A DNA stretch of 64,000 nucleotides from Actinomycetota bacterium (lineage in GTDB: Bacteria; Actinomycetota; Thermoleophilia; Gaiellales; Gaiellaceae). The stretch is from the NCBI GenBank assembly GCA_005888315.1, contig VAWH01000020.1, positions 1 to 64,000 of the forward strand, written 5' to 3'. Below are positions 24,175 to 33,051 of this stretch, piece by piece. Position 1 is the stretch's first letter. The number at the start of each line of letters is the position of its first letter. Under the pieces are notes generated by a model, which searched no databases, was not told the origin of the DNA, and saw only the letters and a program-made list of their open reading frames with translations. The position numbers and the translations under genes are program-made.

Positions 24175-25137
24175 TCACCAGACGGAACGTAGGAGCTCGG
24201 CAACCTCGGCAGGCGTCGCCGGCCGGGGGTTCGCCTTTGCTCCACCTCGCTGCGACGCGGCGAAGCCCAGCTCGTCGATGTCTTCGTCGGGCACGCCGAG
24301 AGTGCGCAGGCGCTCGAAGCCGCCGAGCCGCGCCAGTTCTTCCACCCGCGCCACCGGGTCGTTCGTCTCGAGGGCTTCCGCGAAGCGGGCGATCTCCTCG
24401 CCGACCACCGGTTCGTTGAAGCGCAGCGCGGCGGGGAGACAAATCGCGTTCAAGGCGCCGTGCGGCAGGCCGTAGCGGCCACCAACCGCCTGCGCCATCG
24501 CGTGGCCCAGGCCCAACCCCGCCAGCCCGAGCGCATGCCCGGCGACGTCCGCCCCTGCGAGCAGCTTCGTCCGGGCCTGGCGGTCCTGGCCGAAAGCGGC
24601 TACCCGCGGTAGCACCTCGTTGATCGTTCGCGCCCCCTCGAGGGCGAGAGCGTCGGCCTCCGGGCTACGCCCTTTGACGTACAGCGCCTCAGCGCAGTGC
24701 GCGAGCGCGTTCATTGCCGTGCCGACCGTCACCCCGAGCGGGAGGCCAAGGGTCAGGTCCGGGTCGTAGACGATGCCGGCGAGGTTCGCTCCCGAGCCCC
24801 CGCCCTGCATCCGGCGCTCTTGGTCTCGGATTCCGAAGCTCGTCGCCCATTCGGCACCTGCATACGTCGTCGGGACCGAAACGACCGGCAGCCCCGTTGC
24901 GACCGAGACAGCCTTCGCGAGGTCGATCGTGCTGCCACCGCCGACGGCCAGCAGTCCGTCCGCACCCTCGGCGGCCGCGGCAAGCTCGTCGATCCGGTCG
25001 CTCGGCACTTCGCTCCAGCGTCCCACCGCGGGCAGGTCGAGCTCCCACCAGCGCTTGCTCGCGATCAGGAACGGCCGCTCGATCCCGAGGTCACTCAGGA
25101 CGTTGGCAAGCTCCCGCAGGCCCCAGCGGACGATCAC
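24175..25137 (-). CDS. iron-type alcohol dehydrogenase, maleylacetate reductase-like
   Basis: A 320-residue member of the iron-containing alcohol dehydrogenase superfamily, shorter than the usual 380. LLAVGGGSTIDLAKAVSVATG binds the dinucleotide, and SVPTTYAGAEWATSFGI is the PTTYAGSE signature shared with maleylacetate reductases. Histidines in AMNALAHCAEALYV, GLGLGHAMAQAVGG and YGLPHGALNAICLP line the active site. Maleylacetate reductases convert maleylacetate to 3-oxoadipate with NAD(P)H at the end of chloro- or hydroxyaromatic breakdown. No ring-cleavage dioxygenase is present in the window, so the aromatic role is only a family-based suggestion. The LysR gene upstream on the same strand is a candidate regulator. 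Confidence 0.8.
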   Translation of the reverse strand: MIVRWGLRELANVLSDLGIERPFLIASKRWWELDLPAVGRWSEVPSDRIDELAAAAEGADGLLAVGGGSTIDLAKAVSVATGLPVVSVPTTYAGAEWATSFGIRDQERRMQGGGSGANLAGIVYDPDLTLGLPLGVTVGTAMNALAHCAEALYVKGRSPEADALALEGARTINEVLPRVAAFGQDRQARTKLLAGADVAGHALGLAGLGLGHAMAQAVGGRYGLPHGALNAICLPAALRFNEPVVGEEIARFAEALETNDPVARVEELARLGGFERLRTLGVPDEDIDELGFAASQRGGAKANPRPATPAEVAELLRSVW

Positions 25138-25212
25138 GCCGCCGCCTTCTCCTCAGCCCCCACCATTGCGACCTTGCGGCTGGGGTTTAGCGGCCGCGCC
25201 GCGCAGCAGGCC

Positions 25213-25303
25213 GCCGCACCGGCAAAGCCGGCACGGCCTTCATGCGGCATCGCAAGCGATGCCTTGGCGGCGCGACCTCTTTGACGGCATCGCAAGCGAC
25301 GCC
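25213..25303. repeat. REP-like element cluster, copies 3 and 4
   Basis: A hairpin GCCG-CA-CCGGC-AAA-GCCGG-CA-CGGC occupies 25213-25237. The perfect palindromic hairpin GGCATCGC-AA-GCGATGCC follows at 25246-25263, and a second copy, GGCATCGCAAGCGACGCC, at 25286-25303. The order matches 5302-5348. The last copy abuts the LysR stop codon at 25304. Together they fill most of the gap between the LysR and dehydrogenase genes. Confidence 0.8.
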
Positions 25304-26197
25304 TCACGCCGGGAGCTTCGCCCGAGCGAATGCGACGAACGCCTCGGCCGCGCGAGTCGGTGAGCGCCCTGCCGGGCGGACAAGCGAGATCTCGCGGGCC
25401 GGCTCGAGCCCCTTGACGCGGGCGGCCGCCAGCGTGCCGGCCGCGAGCTCGGCCTCGACACCGGAGCGCGAGATGAAGGTGACGCCGAAGCCGGCGACGA
25501 CCGCGCTCTTCACCGACTCCTGAAGCCCCAGCTCGAGGCGAACGCCGAGATCGCGCAGCCGTACGGGGCTGCTGCGCAGCTCGTCCTCGATCACCTGCCG
25601 GACACCCGCGCCCTCCTGCATCAGGATCAGCGTTTCGCTGCGGAGCTCTTCGAGCGAGACCTGCTTGCCGGCGAACGGGTGGCCGGGCGGGACGACGAGG
25701 ATCACCTCGTCGCGGAAGAAGGGCTCGAAGACGACACCGCGGTGGCGCGGCGCCGCGCCCACAATCCCGAGCTCGAGCTCGCGCTCGGCCACCTGCTCGA
25801 TGACGCGGTTCGTGTCGGAGATCGACAACGCGACACTCAGCTCGGGGTGCTCGCGCTGGAACTCGCCGAGCAGCACCGGGACGACGGTGCCGCCGGGCCC
25901 GGTCGAAGCGCCGAGCGCGAGCTCGCCGCGGAGCTCGCCATCGTCGCCGGCGAGCTCTTCGAGCAGTTGCCCCTCGAGGGAGAGCATCCGTTGCGCCGCC
26001 CGGTAGAGCCGCTGCCCTGCCTCCGTCGGCTCGACGCGGCGCCCGGAGCGGTCAAGCAGCTTCGTCCCGAGCCGTTTCTCGAGCGAGCGAATCTGGAGGC
26101 TGACGGCCGGTTGCGTCACCCCGAGCCGCTCGGCCGCCTGCGAGAAGCTCTTTCGGTCGACCACCTCGCAGAAGGCGGCGAGCTGACGCGTGTCCAT
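25304..26197 (-). CDS. LysR family transcriptional regulator
   Basis: A 297-residue LysR regulator. The N-terminal winged helix-turn-helix reads LAAFCEVVDRKSFSQAAERL then GVTQPAVSLQIRSLEKRLG, followed by LLDRSGRRVEPTEAG. The C-terminal type 2 periplasmic-binding fold starts at GELRGELALGASTGPGGTVVP and resembles the CysB/CbbR-like effector domain. ATG 26197 is the family-typical start; a TTG six bases upstream is in frame. It should bind the operator-like repeat upstream of its own start and may control the dehydrogenase downstream. The effector is unknown. Confidence 0.92.
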   Translation of the reverse strand: MDTRQLAAFCEVVDRKSFSQAAERLGVTQPAVSLQIRSLEKRLGTKLLDRSGRRVEPTEAGQRLYRAAQRMLSLEGQLLEELAGDDGELRGELALGASTGPGGTVVPVLLGEFQREHPELSVALSISDTNRVIEQVAERELELGIVGAAPRHRGVVFEPFFRDEVILVVPPGHPFAGKQVSLEELRSETLILMQEGAGVRQVIEDELRSSPVRLRDLGVRLELGLQESVKSAVVAGFGVTFISRSGVEAELAAGTLAAARVKGLEPAREISLVRPAGRSPTRAAEAFVAFARAKLPA

Positions 26198-26215
26198 AAG
26201 CAACTAGGGGATGAT

Positions 26216-26235
26216 GTACTTGCCGAACCCAGTAC
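26216..26235. promoter_or_regulatory. LysR-type binding site candidate
   Basis: GTACT-N10-AGTAC lies 19-38 bases upstream of the LysR start. The dyad has the T-N11-A spacing expected for LysR-type regulators. Autoregulation is the simplest reading. The partly symmetrical GCATGGCAAGCAGATGC about 20 bases further upstream may be part of the same control region. Confidence 0.45.
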
Positions 26236-26301
26236 AGACCCTAGCTTCTCCTTTGCATGGCAAGCAGATGCATAAGGGGAGCTTATCTAAGACAACGGGA
26301 A

Positions 26302-26379
26302 AACCGGCGTCTGCATGCAAGGCCAACTAGACGCTGCGGCTGCGTCACCGTGGGGGAGAAAGCAACACAGACGCCGGTT
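26302..26379. repeat. perfect 12-bp inverted repeat enclosing 54 bases
   Basis: AACCGGCGTCTG at 26302-26313 pairs perfectly with CAGACGCCGGTT at 26368-26379. Inside lies a smaller GACGC/GCGTC hairpin (26330-26346). It stands in the 346-base gene-free interval between the LysR start and the helicase stop, which otherwise holds only the LysR operator-like site. It could be a structured RNA, a terminator for the helicase transcript, or a tiny miniature element with terminal repeats. No target duplication is obvious. Confidence 0.6.
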
Positions 26380-26543
26380 CGTCGAGTCTCCTACGCTTGC
26401 AAGCCGACTACAAGAGCAGCTACCTCGGATTGTCCGCTTAGAGCGGCGGAACCCTGCAAGGCTTTCTAGCTGGTGCTCCGCACAGCATCAGCGACGTGGC
26501 CATCGAGCGCACGTTCTATGAAGACGCGCGGAAGATGCTGCTG

Positions 26544-28409
26544 TTACGCCGCTGCCAGCGCGGCAAGAACTTCCTCGCCGTAGCGCTCGAGCTTCGTCGG
26601 GCCGACGCCCGGGACGGCCGCCAGCTCCGAGAGCGTGCGGGGCCCGCGCTCGGCGATCTGCTCGAGCGTCGAGTTGTGGAAGACCACGTAGGCCGGTACC
26701 TCGTCGGCCTTCGCTCGCTCGAGCCGCCACTGCTTCAGCGTCCGGAAGGTGGGCGGTAGCTCTTCCTCGGAGCGGCGCGGCGCTGCCTCGCGCCGGGTCT
26801 CGACGCCGAGCTCGGCAAGGAACCGGCTCGGCCGGCGCGTCCACGTCAGCGCCACGTGCTTGCGGGCCCGCGTGATTCCGACGTAGAGCAGCCGGCGTTC
26901 CTCCGCAATCGCGTCGTTGTCGCCGAGCGCCTGCTTGCACGGGAGCTCGCGCTCCTCGACCCGCGGCAGGAAGACGGCGTCCCATTCGAGCCCTTTTGCG
27001 CGATGCAGTGTCAGCAGGTGGACGCCGCCCTGGGCGCCATGGTCGAAGCGCTCGCGCAGCATGGCGATCCACGCGCCCACGTCGCGGGAGCCGTCGTCGA
27101 ACTCCTCGGCGAGCCGGATCAGCCGCGCGAGGTCGCTCTGCCGCGTCAGCTCGCGCTCTCCCAGCCCCTCCGGCGGCGTCTCGGTCCAGCCGTGCTCGCG
27201 GGCGAGCCGCCGAACCTCGTAGGCGACCGAGCGCGACGTCGAGCCTGCGAGCCCCTTGAGCAGCTGGCGCGCGGCGTCTCGGGTCAAGAGCGCTGCGCCC
27301 TGAAAGGGAATCTCCGCGTCACTGAACGCTTCCTCGAAGTCCACCGAGCGCGCGTTCAACCGCATGAGCACGGCCATCTCCTCGAGCGGCGTCCCAGCCG
27401 CATGTAGCTCGCGGACCCGTTCGACCACGAACTTGCCCTCTGCCTCGCCGTCGGCGAAGCCACGCAGCTCCGGTTCCGGGCCGGCGGGGTGTGTCTCGCG
27501 CAGTTGCTTCTCGGCGCCGCCCAGCCGCGGCACAAGCCGGTTGGCGAGCGCGAGCACCTGCGGCGTCGAGCGGTAGTTGGCCTCCAGCCGCACGACCGTC
27601 GCGCGCGGGAAGCGCTTCGGCAGCGCCAGCAGGTAGTCGGGCGTCGCCCCGGTGAACGCGTAGATCGACTGGTAGTCGTCGCCGACCGCGCAGAGCTCGT
27701 CGCGGTCGCCGAGCCAGAGCTCGAGCAGGGTCTGCTGGAGCAGGTTGACGTCCTGGTACTCGTCGACCGTGAAGGCGCGGTAGCGATCGCGAACCTGCGC
27801 GAGCGCCTCGGGCTCGTCCTCGAGCAGCTTGATCGCGAGCGCGAGCAGGTCCTCGAAGTCGAGCGCGCCCGAAGCCTCCTTGCGGCGCTCGTACTCGCGG
27901 AAGACACGTGCCATCAGGTCGTCCGGGATCGGGGGCTCGTGGCCGATCAAGCTCCGACGATAGGTCTCGGGGGTCAGCCGCCGGTTCTTGGCCCATTCGA
28001 CCTCCGTCGCGAGATCGACGGCGGGCCGGAACTTGTACGGCATCGGCAGCGTGTTGCCGATCTGGCGCAGCATCAGCGCCTTCGAGGCGAGGATCTTGCC
28101 GGGCGGCTCGCCGCGAAACCACCGCAGCTGCGCGAATGCAGCGGAGTGGAACGTTCGCGCCCGGACGCCGCCGGCGCCGAGCTCTTCGAGCCGGCTGCGC
28201 ATCTCACGGGCCGCCTTGTCCGTGAAGGTAACGGCGAGGATCTGCTCGGCCGGGAAGGCGCCGGCCGCGACCTGGTGCGCGATCCGCCTCGTGATCGTGG
28301 TCGTCTTGCCCGAGCCCGCGCCCGCCAGGATGCAGACAGGGCCGCGCACGGTCTCGACCGCGCGCCGCTGCTCGGGATTCAGCCCGTCGAAGATCGCCGC
28401 CGCGTCCAC
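26544..28409 (-). CDS. UvrD/PcrA-like superfamily 1 DNA helicase with HRDC domain
   Basis: A 621-residue 3'-5' helicase. Motif Q/I read LNPEQRRAV and ILAGAGSGKTTTITRRI, motif Ia ILAVTFTDKAAREM, motif II YRAFTVDEYQDVN, motif III VGDDYQSIYAFTGA, motif IV VVRLEANYRST, motif V HLLTLHRAKGLEWDAV and motif VI EERRLLYVGITRARK. The C-terminus ends in an HRDC domain (VVFHNSTLEQIA, LAAVPGVGPTKLERYG). This layout matches actinobacterial UvrD2, although UvrD2 proteins usually also carry a cysteine cluster that I do not see. It should act in DNA repair or fork maintenance. It is transcribed alone, with 49 bases to the metallopeptidase stop. Confidence 0.93.
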   Translation of the reverse strand: MDAAAIFDGLNPEQRRAVETVRGPVCILAGAGSGKTTTITRRIAHQVAAGAFPAEQILAVTFTDKAAREMRSRLEELGAGGVRARTFHSAAFAQLRWFRGEPPGKILASKALMLRQIGNTLPMPYKFRPAVDLATEVEWAKNRRLTPETYRRSLIGHEPPIPDDLMARVFREYERRKEASGALDFEDLLALAIKLLEDEPEALAQVRDRYRAFTVDEYQDVNLLQQTLLELWLGDRDELCAVGDDYQSIYAFTGATPDYLLALPKRFPRATVVRLEANYRSTPQVLALANRLVPRLGGAEKQLRETHPAGPEPELRGFADGEAEGKFVVERVRELHAAGTPLEEMAVLMRLNARSVDFEEAFSDAEIPFQGAALLTRDAARQLLKGLAGSTSRSVAYEVRRLAREHGWTETPPEGLGERELTRQSDLARLIRLAEEFDDGSRDVGAWIAMLRERFDHGAQGGVHLLTLHRAKGLEWDAVFLPRVEERELPCKQALGDNDAIAEERRLLYVGITRARKHVALTWTRRPSRFLAELGVETRREAAPRRSEEELPPTFRTLKQWRLERAKADEVPAYVVFHNSTLEQIAERGPRTLSELAAVPGVGPTKLERYGEEVLAALAAA

Positions 28410-28458
28410 CGGGCCACCCTAGCCCCGGCGGGTGACGGCGTTCGTGGAAATTGTGCGC

Positions 28459-29346
28459 CTAAATTGCTCCGGAGAACGTGTCGCACGCCGCCGGGCGGCC
28501 GTTCTCAAACCCGCGCGAGAACCAGCGGCGGCGCTGCTCCGAGGAGCCGTGCGTCCAGCTTTCCTTGTCGATCTGGCCCTGCGTCTGCTCCTGAATCCGG
28601 TCGTCGCCAATTGCGCTCGCGGCGTCGAGTCCCTGGTTGATGTCCGCCTGCGTCAACTCTTCGACCAATCCGGTTTCGACCGCGTGAGCGGCCCAGACCC
28701 CGGCGTAGCAGTCCGCCTGGAGCTCGGAGCGAACGGCGCGGCTCTCCGGGCCCTGGCGGTCGTTCCCGATCCGGTCGAGAACACCGAGCTGGTCCTGGAC
28801 GTGGTGGCCGTACTCGTGAGCGATCACGTAAGCCTGGGTGAAGGCGGAATTCTCGACACCGAATCGCGACGAGAGCTCGTCGAAGAAGCCGAGGTCGATG
28901 TAGACCAGTTGGTCGTGCGGGCAGTAGAAGGGCCCGACCTGCGAAGTCGCGAGGCCGCACCCCGTATCGACCTGATCGGTGAAGAAGACCGTGTCGACGT
29001 ACCGGTACTGCCGGCCGCTTCTCTGGAAGACACCGTTCCAGAACTTCTGGACGCTGTTGACGACCGCGACGATGCGGCAATCCTCCCGCTTGTTCGCGTC
29101 AGCCCCGGTGCGGCACGCCGTGGAGACCTCTGCCGGTGTGTCGCCCCGACCGACCTGCTGATCGTCGAGCGGAGCGAGCTGACCGAGACCGCCGCCGCCG
29201 GACAGCAGCGTAAACAGCAGGTAGATGATCAGCGCAGCGCCGCCGAGGCCGCCGCCGCCGAGAGCGAAACCGCCGGGACCGACACCGCGTCCGCGCACGT
29301 CGGTGACCTGCCCGGGGTCGAGCGGAGCGTCACGCCGAAAACGCAC
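28459..29346 (-). CDS. putative neutral zinc metallopeptidase (YpfJ-like)
   Basis: A 295-residue protein of the YpfJ neutral zinc metallopeptidase family. It starts MRFRRDAPLDPGQVTDVRG, then has one glycine-rich membrane helix (LGGAALIIYLLFTLLSG) and an extracytoplasmic domain. The zinc motif is HEYGHH in YVIAHEYGHHVQDQLG, with the third ligand expected in SELQADCYAGVWA. Four cysteines outside the membrane could form disulfides. The family's physiological substrate is not established. It stands alone between the helicase and CapD genes on the minus strand. Confidence 0.9.
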   Translation of the reverse strand: MRFRRDAPLDPGQVTDVRGRGVGPGGFALGGGGLGGAALIIYLLFTLLSGGGGLGQLAPLDDQQVGRGDTPAEVSTACRTGADANKREDCRIVAVVNSVQKFWNGVFQRSGRQYRYVDTVFFTDQVDTGCGLATSQVGPFYCPHDQLVYIDLGFFDELSSRFGVENSAFTQAYVIAHEYGHHVQDQLGVLDRIGNDRQGPESRAVRSELQADCYAGVWAAHAVETGLVEELTQADINQGLDAASAIGDDRIQEQTQGQIDKESWTHGSSEQRRRWFSRGFENGRPAACDTFSGAI

Positions 29347-29402
29347 GGGGCCTCCTTACCGCTCTGACGCTCCGCTTATTCCTCGCCGCAGCGCTTCGCG
29401 CC

Positions 29403-31289
29403 CTAGTGCAGCGTGTCTTCCAAAACTGTGTCTTCTTCGCGCACAACCGCGTACCGCGGCTCGCGCGACATCGTCGCCAAGCGCGAGACGGCCTCGAGCG
29501 TCTCGCCGGCCTCGACCAGGCGCTCGAGCTCGGTCAGCTCCTCCTCCAGCCAGACGGCATCGACCACCGGGCCGCTGACGCGGCGGATCTTCGGGTGGGC
29601 GGTGGCGACGACGGTCTCGCTCTCCCCCCAGAGCTCCTCGTGCAGCTTCTCGCCAGGCCGGGCGCCGACGAAGTCGATCCCGATCTCGCCGGCGTGCTTG
29701 CCGGAGAGACGGATCATCTGCTCGGCGAGCTCGACGATCTTGACCGGCTCGCCCATGTCGAGGACGAAGACGTGGCCCTCACCGCCGATCGCGCCGGCCT
29801 GGATGACGAGCGAGGCGGCCTCGGGAATCGTCATGAAGAAGCGCGTCATCTCGGGATGGGTGACGGTGACCGGGCCGCCCTTCTCGATCTGCCGTCGGAA
29901 GATCGGGATGACGCTGCCGGACGAGCCGAGGACGTTGCCGAAGCGGACTGCCACGAAGCGGGTCGAGATGTCCTCGCGCGCGCCGTAGGCCTCGACGACC
30001 CACTCGCAGATCGCTTTCGACTGGCCCATCACCGTCTTCGGATTGACGGCCTTGTCCGTGGAGACGAGCACGAAGCGGGCGGCGCCGTGCTCGACGGCGG
30101 CATCGGCGACCACCTTCGTCGCGAGCGCGTTGTTCCGCACCGACTCGAGCGGATTCGCCTCCATCAGCGGCACATGCTTGTAGGCGGCCGCGTGGAAGAC
30201 GACGCCGGGCTGATAGCGCTCGAAGACCTGCCGCATCTTGGTTGGGTTGCCGACGTCTGCGAGCACGGGGACGGCGGCCGAGAAGCCGCGCTCGTCGACA
30301 AGCTCCCGCTCGATCTCGAAGAGAGCGCCCTCGCCGAGGTCGACGAGGATCAAGCGCTGCGGGCCGAGCCGAGTCAGCTGGCGGCAGAGCTCCGAGCCGA
30401 TGGAGCCCCCCGCACCGGTGACGAGGACCGTCTGGCCCTCGACGTACGGCGCCGCCGAGTCGAGGTCGACGTCGACGGGCTCGCGACCGAGCACGTCCTC
30501 GACCTGCACGGGCCGGATCTGAACGGCGAGATCGACGTCCGCGCTGATCAGCTCGTGCAGGCCCGGGAGCGTCTTGACCGGCACCCCTTGCTCCCGCGTC
30601 GCCGTCACGACCGCGCGACGGAACTCACCCGAGGCCGACGGGACGGCGATCAGCACTTCGTCGGGCTTGTTGTCGCGGAGCAGGTGCGGCAGGTCAACGG
30701 TCGCCCCGAGCACGCGGACGCCGTGGATCCGGATGTTCTTCTTGCGCGGATCATCGTCGACGAGCCCGATCGGCGTGTAGCCGAGCTGCGGGTTGCGGTG
30801 CATCTCGCGGATCGTGTCGCGCGCCGCCTCGCCCGCGCCGACGACGAGCACCTCCTTGCCGCGCGCGACGAGGCGGCCGGGTGTCGGCCGCTCGAACAGC
30901 GAGCGCGCGATCAGCCGCGAGCCGGCGACGAACGCCATCAGGAGCAGCCAGTCCATGACCGCGATCGAGCGTGGCAGGCGCACCTCCGCCACCGGCGAGG
31001 CGAAATAGATCGTCAGGTCGGCGACGAGGGAGGCGACGGTGACGCCGCGGGCGGCCCCCCACATGTCCCGCGTCGAGACGTAGCGCCACCAGCGGTCGTA
31101 GAAGCCGAAGAGGATGAAGACGAGCAGCTTGATCGCGACGATGATCAGGATCGTCTTCGTGAAGAGCGTGTTGTAGTACCTGGGTACGCCCTGGTCGAAG
31201 CGCAGCTCGAAGGCGAGCCACCAGGCCGCGGCGATCAGCCCGCCGTCGGCGACCACCTGCCAGATGCGGTGCCGATTGATCGGAATCAA
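29403..31289 (-). CDS. CapD/WbpM-type nucleotide-sugar 4,6-dehydratase, membrane anchored
   Basis: A 628-residue protein. Four N-terminal membrane helices (residues 10-130) are followed by a first Rossmann domain (VLVVGAGEAARDTIREMHRN) and a catalytic SDR domain (VLVTGAGGSIGSELCRQL). VFHAAAYKHVPLMEANPLE and STDKAVNPKTVMGQSKAI are diagnostic; Met occupies the position of the usual catalytic Tyr, as in WbpM/FlaA1 relatives. It turns UDP-GlcNAc-type sugars into 4-keto-6-deoxy sugars. The TTG at 31289 overlaps the aminotransferase stop (TTGA), so the pair probably makes an amino-deoxy sugar such as a QuiNAc4N- or FucNAc-type product (inference). Confidence 0.92.
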   Translation of the reverse strand: MIPINRHRIWQVVADGGLIAAAWWLAFELRFDQGVPRYYNTLFTKTILIIVAIKLLVFILFGFYDRWWRYVSTRDMWGAARGVTVASLVADLTIYFASPVAEVRLPRSIAVMDWLLLMAFVAGSRLIARSLFERPTPGRLVARGKEVLVVGAGEAARDTIREMHRNPQLGYTPIGLVDDDPRKKNIRIHGVRVLGATVDLPHLLRDNKPDEVLIAVPSASGEFRRAVVTATREQGVPVKTLPGLHELISADVDLAVQIRPVQVEDVLGREPVDVDLDSAAPYVEGQTVLVTGAGGSIGSELCRQLTRLGPQRLILVDLGEGALFEIERELVDERGFSAAVPVLADVGNPTKMRQVFERYQPGVVFHAAAYKHVPLMEANPLESVRNNALATKVVADAAVEHGAARFVLVSTDKAVNPKTVMGQSKAICEWVVEAYGAREDISTRFVAVRFGNVLGSSGSVIPIFRRQIEKGGPVTVTHPEMTRFFMTIPEAASLVIQAGAIGGEGHVFVLDMGEPVKIVELAEQMIRLSGKHAGEIGIDFVGARPGEKLHEELWGESETVVATAHPKIRRVSGPVVDAVWLEEELTELERLVEAGETLEAVSRLATMSREPRYAVVREEDTVLEDTLH

Positions 31290-32374
31290 GACGCCGCTCC
31301 CACGGTCGAAGCTTCTCGGACCACGGAGACGACGCGCTCCTGGACCTCGGCGGGAATGCCCGCCCACATCGGCAGCGCCAGGTTCTCTCGCGAGGCGCGC
31401 TCGGTCTCGGGCAGGATCACCGGCTCCGCCCTGGTTACACGCTCCAGGGCGGGCTGCAGGTGCGTCGGCGTCACGTAGTAGGAAGCGTTGGCGATACCGG
31501 CGGCCGACAACGCCTCGGCGAGGCGCAACCGCTCCGGAGTCCGGACGACGTACATGTGGTAGACGTGCCCGGGCTCGTCCTCAGGTAACTCGCAGAACTC
31601 GCCGAGCCCTAGCTCCGCGTAACGCGCGGCAGCCTCGCGGCGCGCCCGGTTCCAGCCGTCGAGCTCGCCGAGGAACAGGCGCAGGACCGCGGCCTGGAGC
31701 TCGTCGAGCCGCGAGTTCGTGCCGACGTATGTGAAGGTCTGTTTGTCGCGCGAGCCGTGGAACCTGAGCAGCCGTACGCGGTCCGCCAGCTCCTCGTCGG
31801 TGGCCGCGACGAGGCCGCCGTCGCCGAGCGCAAACAGGTTCTTCGTCGGGAAGAAGCTGAAGGTCGAGGCAACGCCGGTCGTCGCGATTCCACGTGCGCC
31901 GAAAGCCTGCGCCGCGTCTTCGATCAGCGGGACACCGAGCCCGGTGAGCGGCTCGAGATCGGCGGGCCGCCCGAACAGGTGCACGGGCATGATCGCCCGC
32001 GTCCGCTCCGTCACCCTGGCGGCGACGTCCTCAGGGTCGATGTTCAGCGTCACCGGGTCGATATCGGCGAAGACCGGCGTCGCGCCGGTGCGCATGATCG
32101 CCTCCGCCGTCGCGTAGAAGGTGAACGAAGGGCAGATCACCTCGTCGCCGGCGCCGATCTCCAGCGCGTCCAGCACGAGCACCAGCGCATCCGTTCCGTT
32201 GGCGACGCCGATCGTCTGCGGGACGCCGAGGTAGGCGGCCGTCTCCTCTTCGAAGGCCTTCACGTTCGGTCCCAGGATGAACGTGCCCGATTCGAGCACT
32301 TCCTGGAACCGGCCGAGAATCTGCGGGATCAGGCGCTCGTACTGCGCCCGCACGTCAACGAGGGGGACCGGCAC
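31286..32374 (-). CDS. DegT/DnrJ/EryC1 sugar aminotransferase
   Basis: A 362-residue PLP-dependent aminotransferase. It has FILGPNVKAFEEETAAYLG near the start, VANGTDALVLVLDAL for the phosphate cup, DEVICPSFTFYATAEAI, LIEDAAQAFGA with the cofactor-binding Asp, and the Schiff-base lysine in FSFFPTKNLFALGDGG. TNSRLDELQAAVL is also typical. It should aminate the keto-sugar made by the CapD-type enzyme downstream, to which it is coupled by TTGA overlap. Its start overlaps the DedA gene by 20 bases. ATG 32374 is chosen because MPVPLVDVRAQY is the usual opening. Confidence 0.93.
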   Translation of the reverse strand: MPVPLVDVRAQYERLIPQILGRFQEVLESGTFILGPNVKAFEEETAAYLGVPQTIGVANGTDALVLVLDALEIGAGDEVICPSFTFYATAEAIMRTGATPVFADIDPVTLNIDPEDVAARVTERTRAIMPVHLFGRPADLEPLTGLGVPLIEDAAQAFGARGIATTGVASTFSFFPTKNLFALGDGGLVAATDEELADRVRLLRFHGSRDKQTFTYVGTNSRLDELQAAVLRLFLGELDGWNRARREAAARYAELGLGEFCELPEDEPGHVYHMYVVRTPERLRLAEALSAAGIANASYYVTPTHLQPALERVTRAEPVILPETERASRENLALPMWAGIPAEVQERVVSVVREASTVGAAS

Positions 32375-33038
32375 CGCGAGCCAGTGTAGTCGAGCGCCGT
32401 CTGCGCCTGATTACGACGAAGGCCAGGGTTGCGAGTACGAGCGCGGCGACGATCGCGGCGTCCACGTAGCGGAGATCGCCGTGGATTCGCTCGTACGAGC
32501 TGCCGACCGCCCAGCCGATCCCGGCGACGGCGAAGCAGAAGACGGCCGTGCCGAGCAGCGCCAGCGGGAGGAACCGCCGCAACTCGATCCGGACGATTCC
32601 GGCGGGGATCGCCACGAACGAACGCACCACCGGGAGCGCGAAGCCGACCGGCACCGCAAGCGCCCCGCGTTCGTGGAACCTCCGCTCCGCGCGCTCGAGC
32701 TTCGCCGCGTTGACGTGCAGCCAGCGACCGTGGCGCTCGAGGAACGGCCGTCCGCCCAACGACCCGATCGCCCAGCCGCCGACGGCCCCGATCGTGTTCG
32801 CGACGACGCCGGTGATCGCGACGGCGAGAAAGGCCCAGGCCGGGGTGTCGATCCGATTGCCGAACGCCGTCACGTGGGCGGTCGCGAACGCCCCGGAGGC
32901 GAGCGCGCCGGCGTACAACATCACCAACTCGCTGGCTGTCGGGAAGACGGCCGCCACGAGCATCAGCACAAAGACCGCGTAGAGCCCGTGATCGCCGACG
33001 AACGTCGTCACGGAGCTCGTCAGAGAGGCGAGCACCAC
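32355..33038 (-). CDS. DedA family membrane protein
   Basis: A 227-residue membrane protein of the DedA/SNARE-associated family. Features in order: VFPTASELVMLYAGALASG, GGWAIGSLGGRPFLERHG (the GxxxG re-entrant region), RFHERGALAVPVGFALPVVRSFVAIPAG (FxRxxPxxR-like segment, here with FALPVVRS) and two C-terminal helices. DedA proteins act in membrane homeostasis and some flip undecaprenyl phosphate or phospholipids. Carrier recycling would suit its place upstream of glycan genes. It uses GTG at 33038 and ends inside the aminotransferase start. Confidence 0.88.
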   Translation of the reverse strand: MVLASLTSSVTTFVGDHGLYAVFVLMLVAAVFPTASELVMLYAGALASGAFATAHVTAFGNRIDTPAWAFLAVAITGVVANTIGAVGGWAIGSLGGRPFLERHGRWLHVNAAKLERAERRFHERGALAVPVGFALPVVRSFVAIPAGIVRIELRRFLPLALLGTAVFCFAVAGIGWAVGSSYERIHGDLRYVDAAIVAALVLATLAFVVIRRRRRSTTLARGAGPPR

Positions 33039-33051
33039 CTACCGCCGGAGG

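Noticed and set aside
26370-26400. GGTTCGTCGAGTC-like stretch considered as a tRNA T-arm
   Set aside because: No acceptor stem, anticodon arm or CCA-proximal pairing could be drawn around it.
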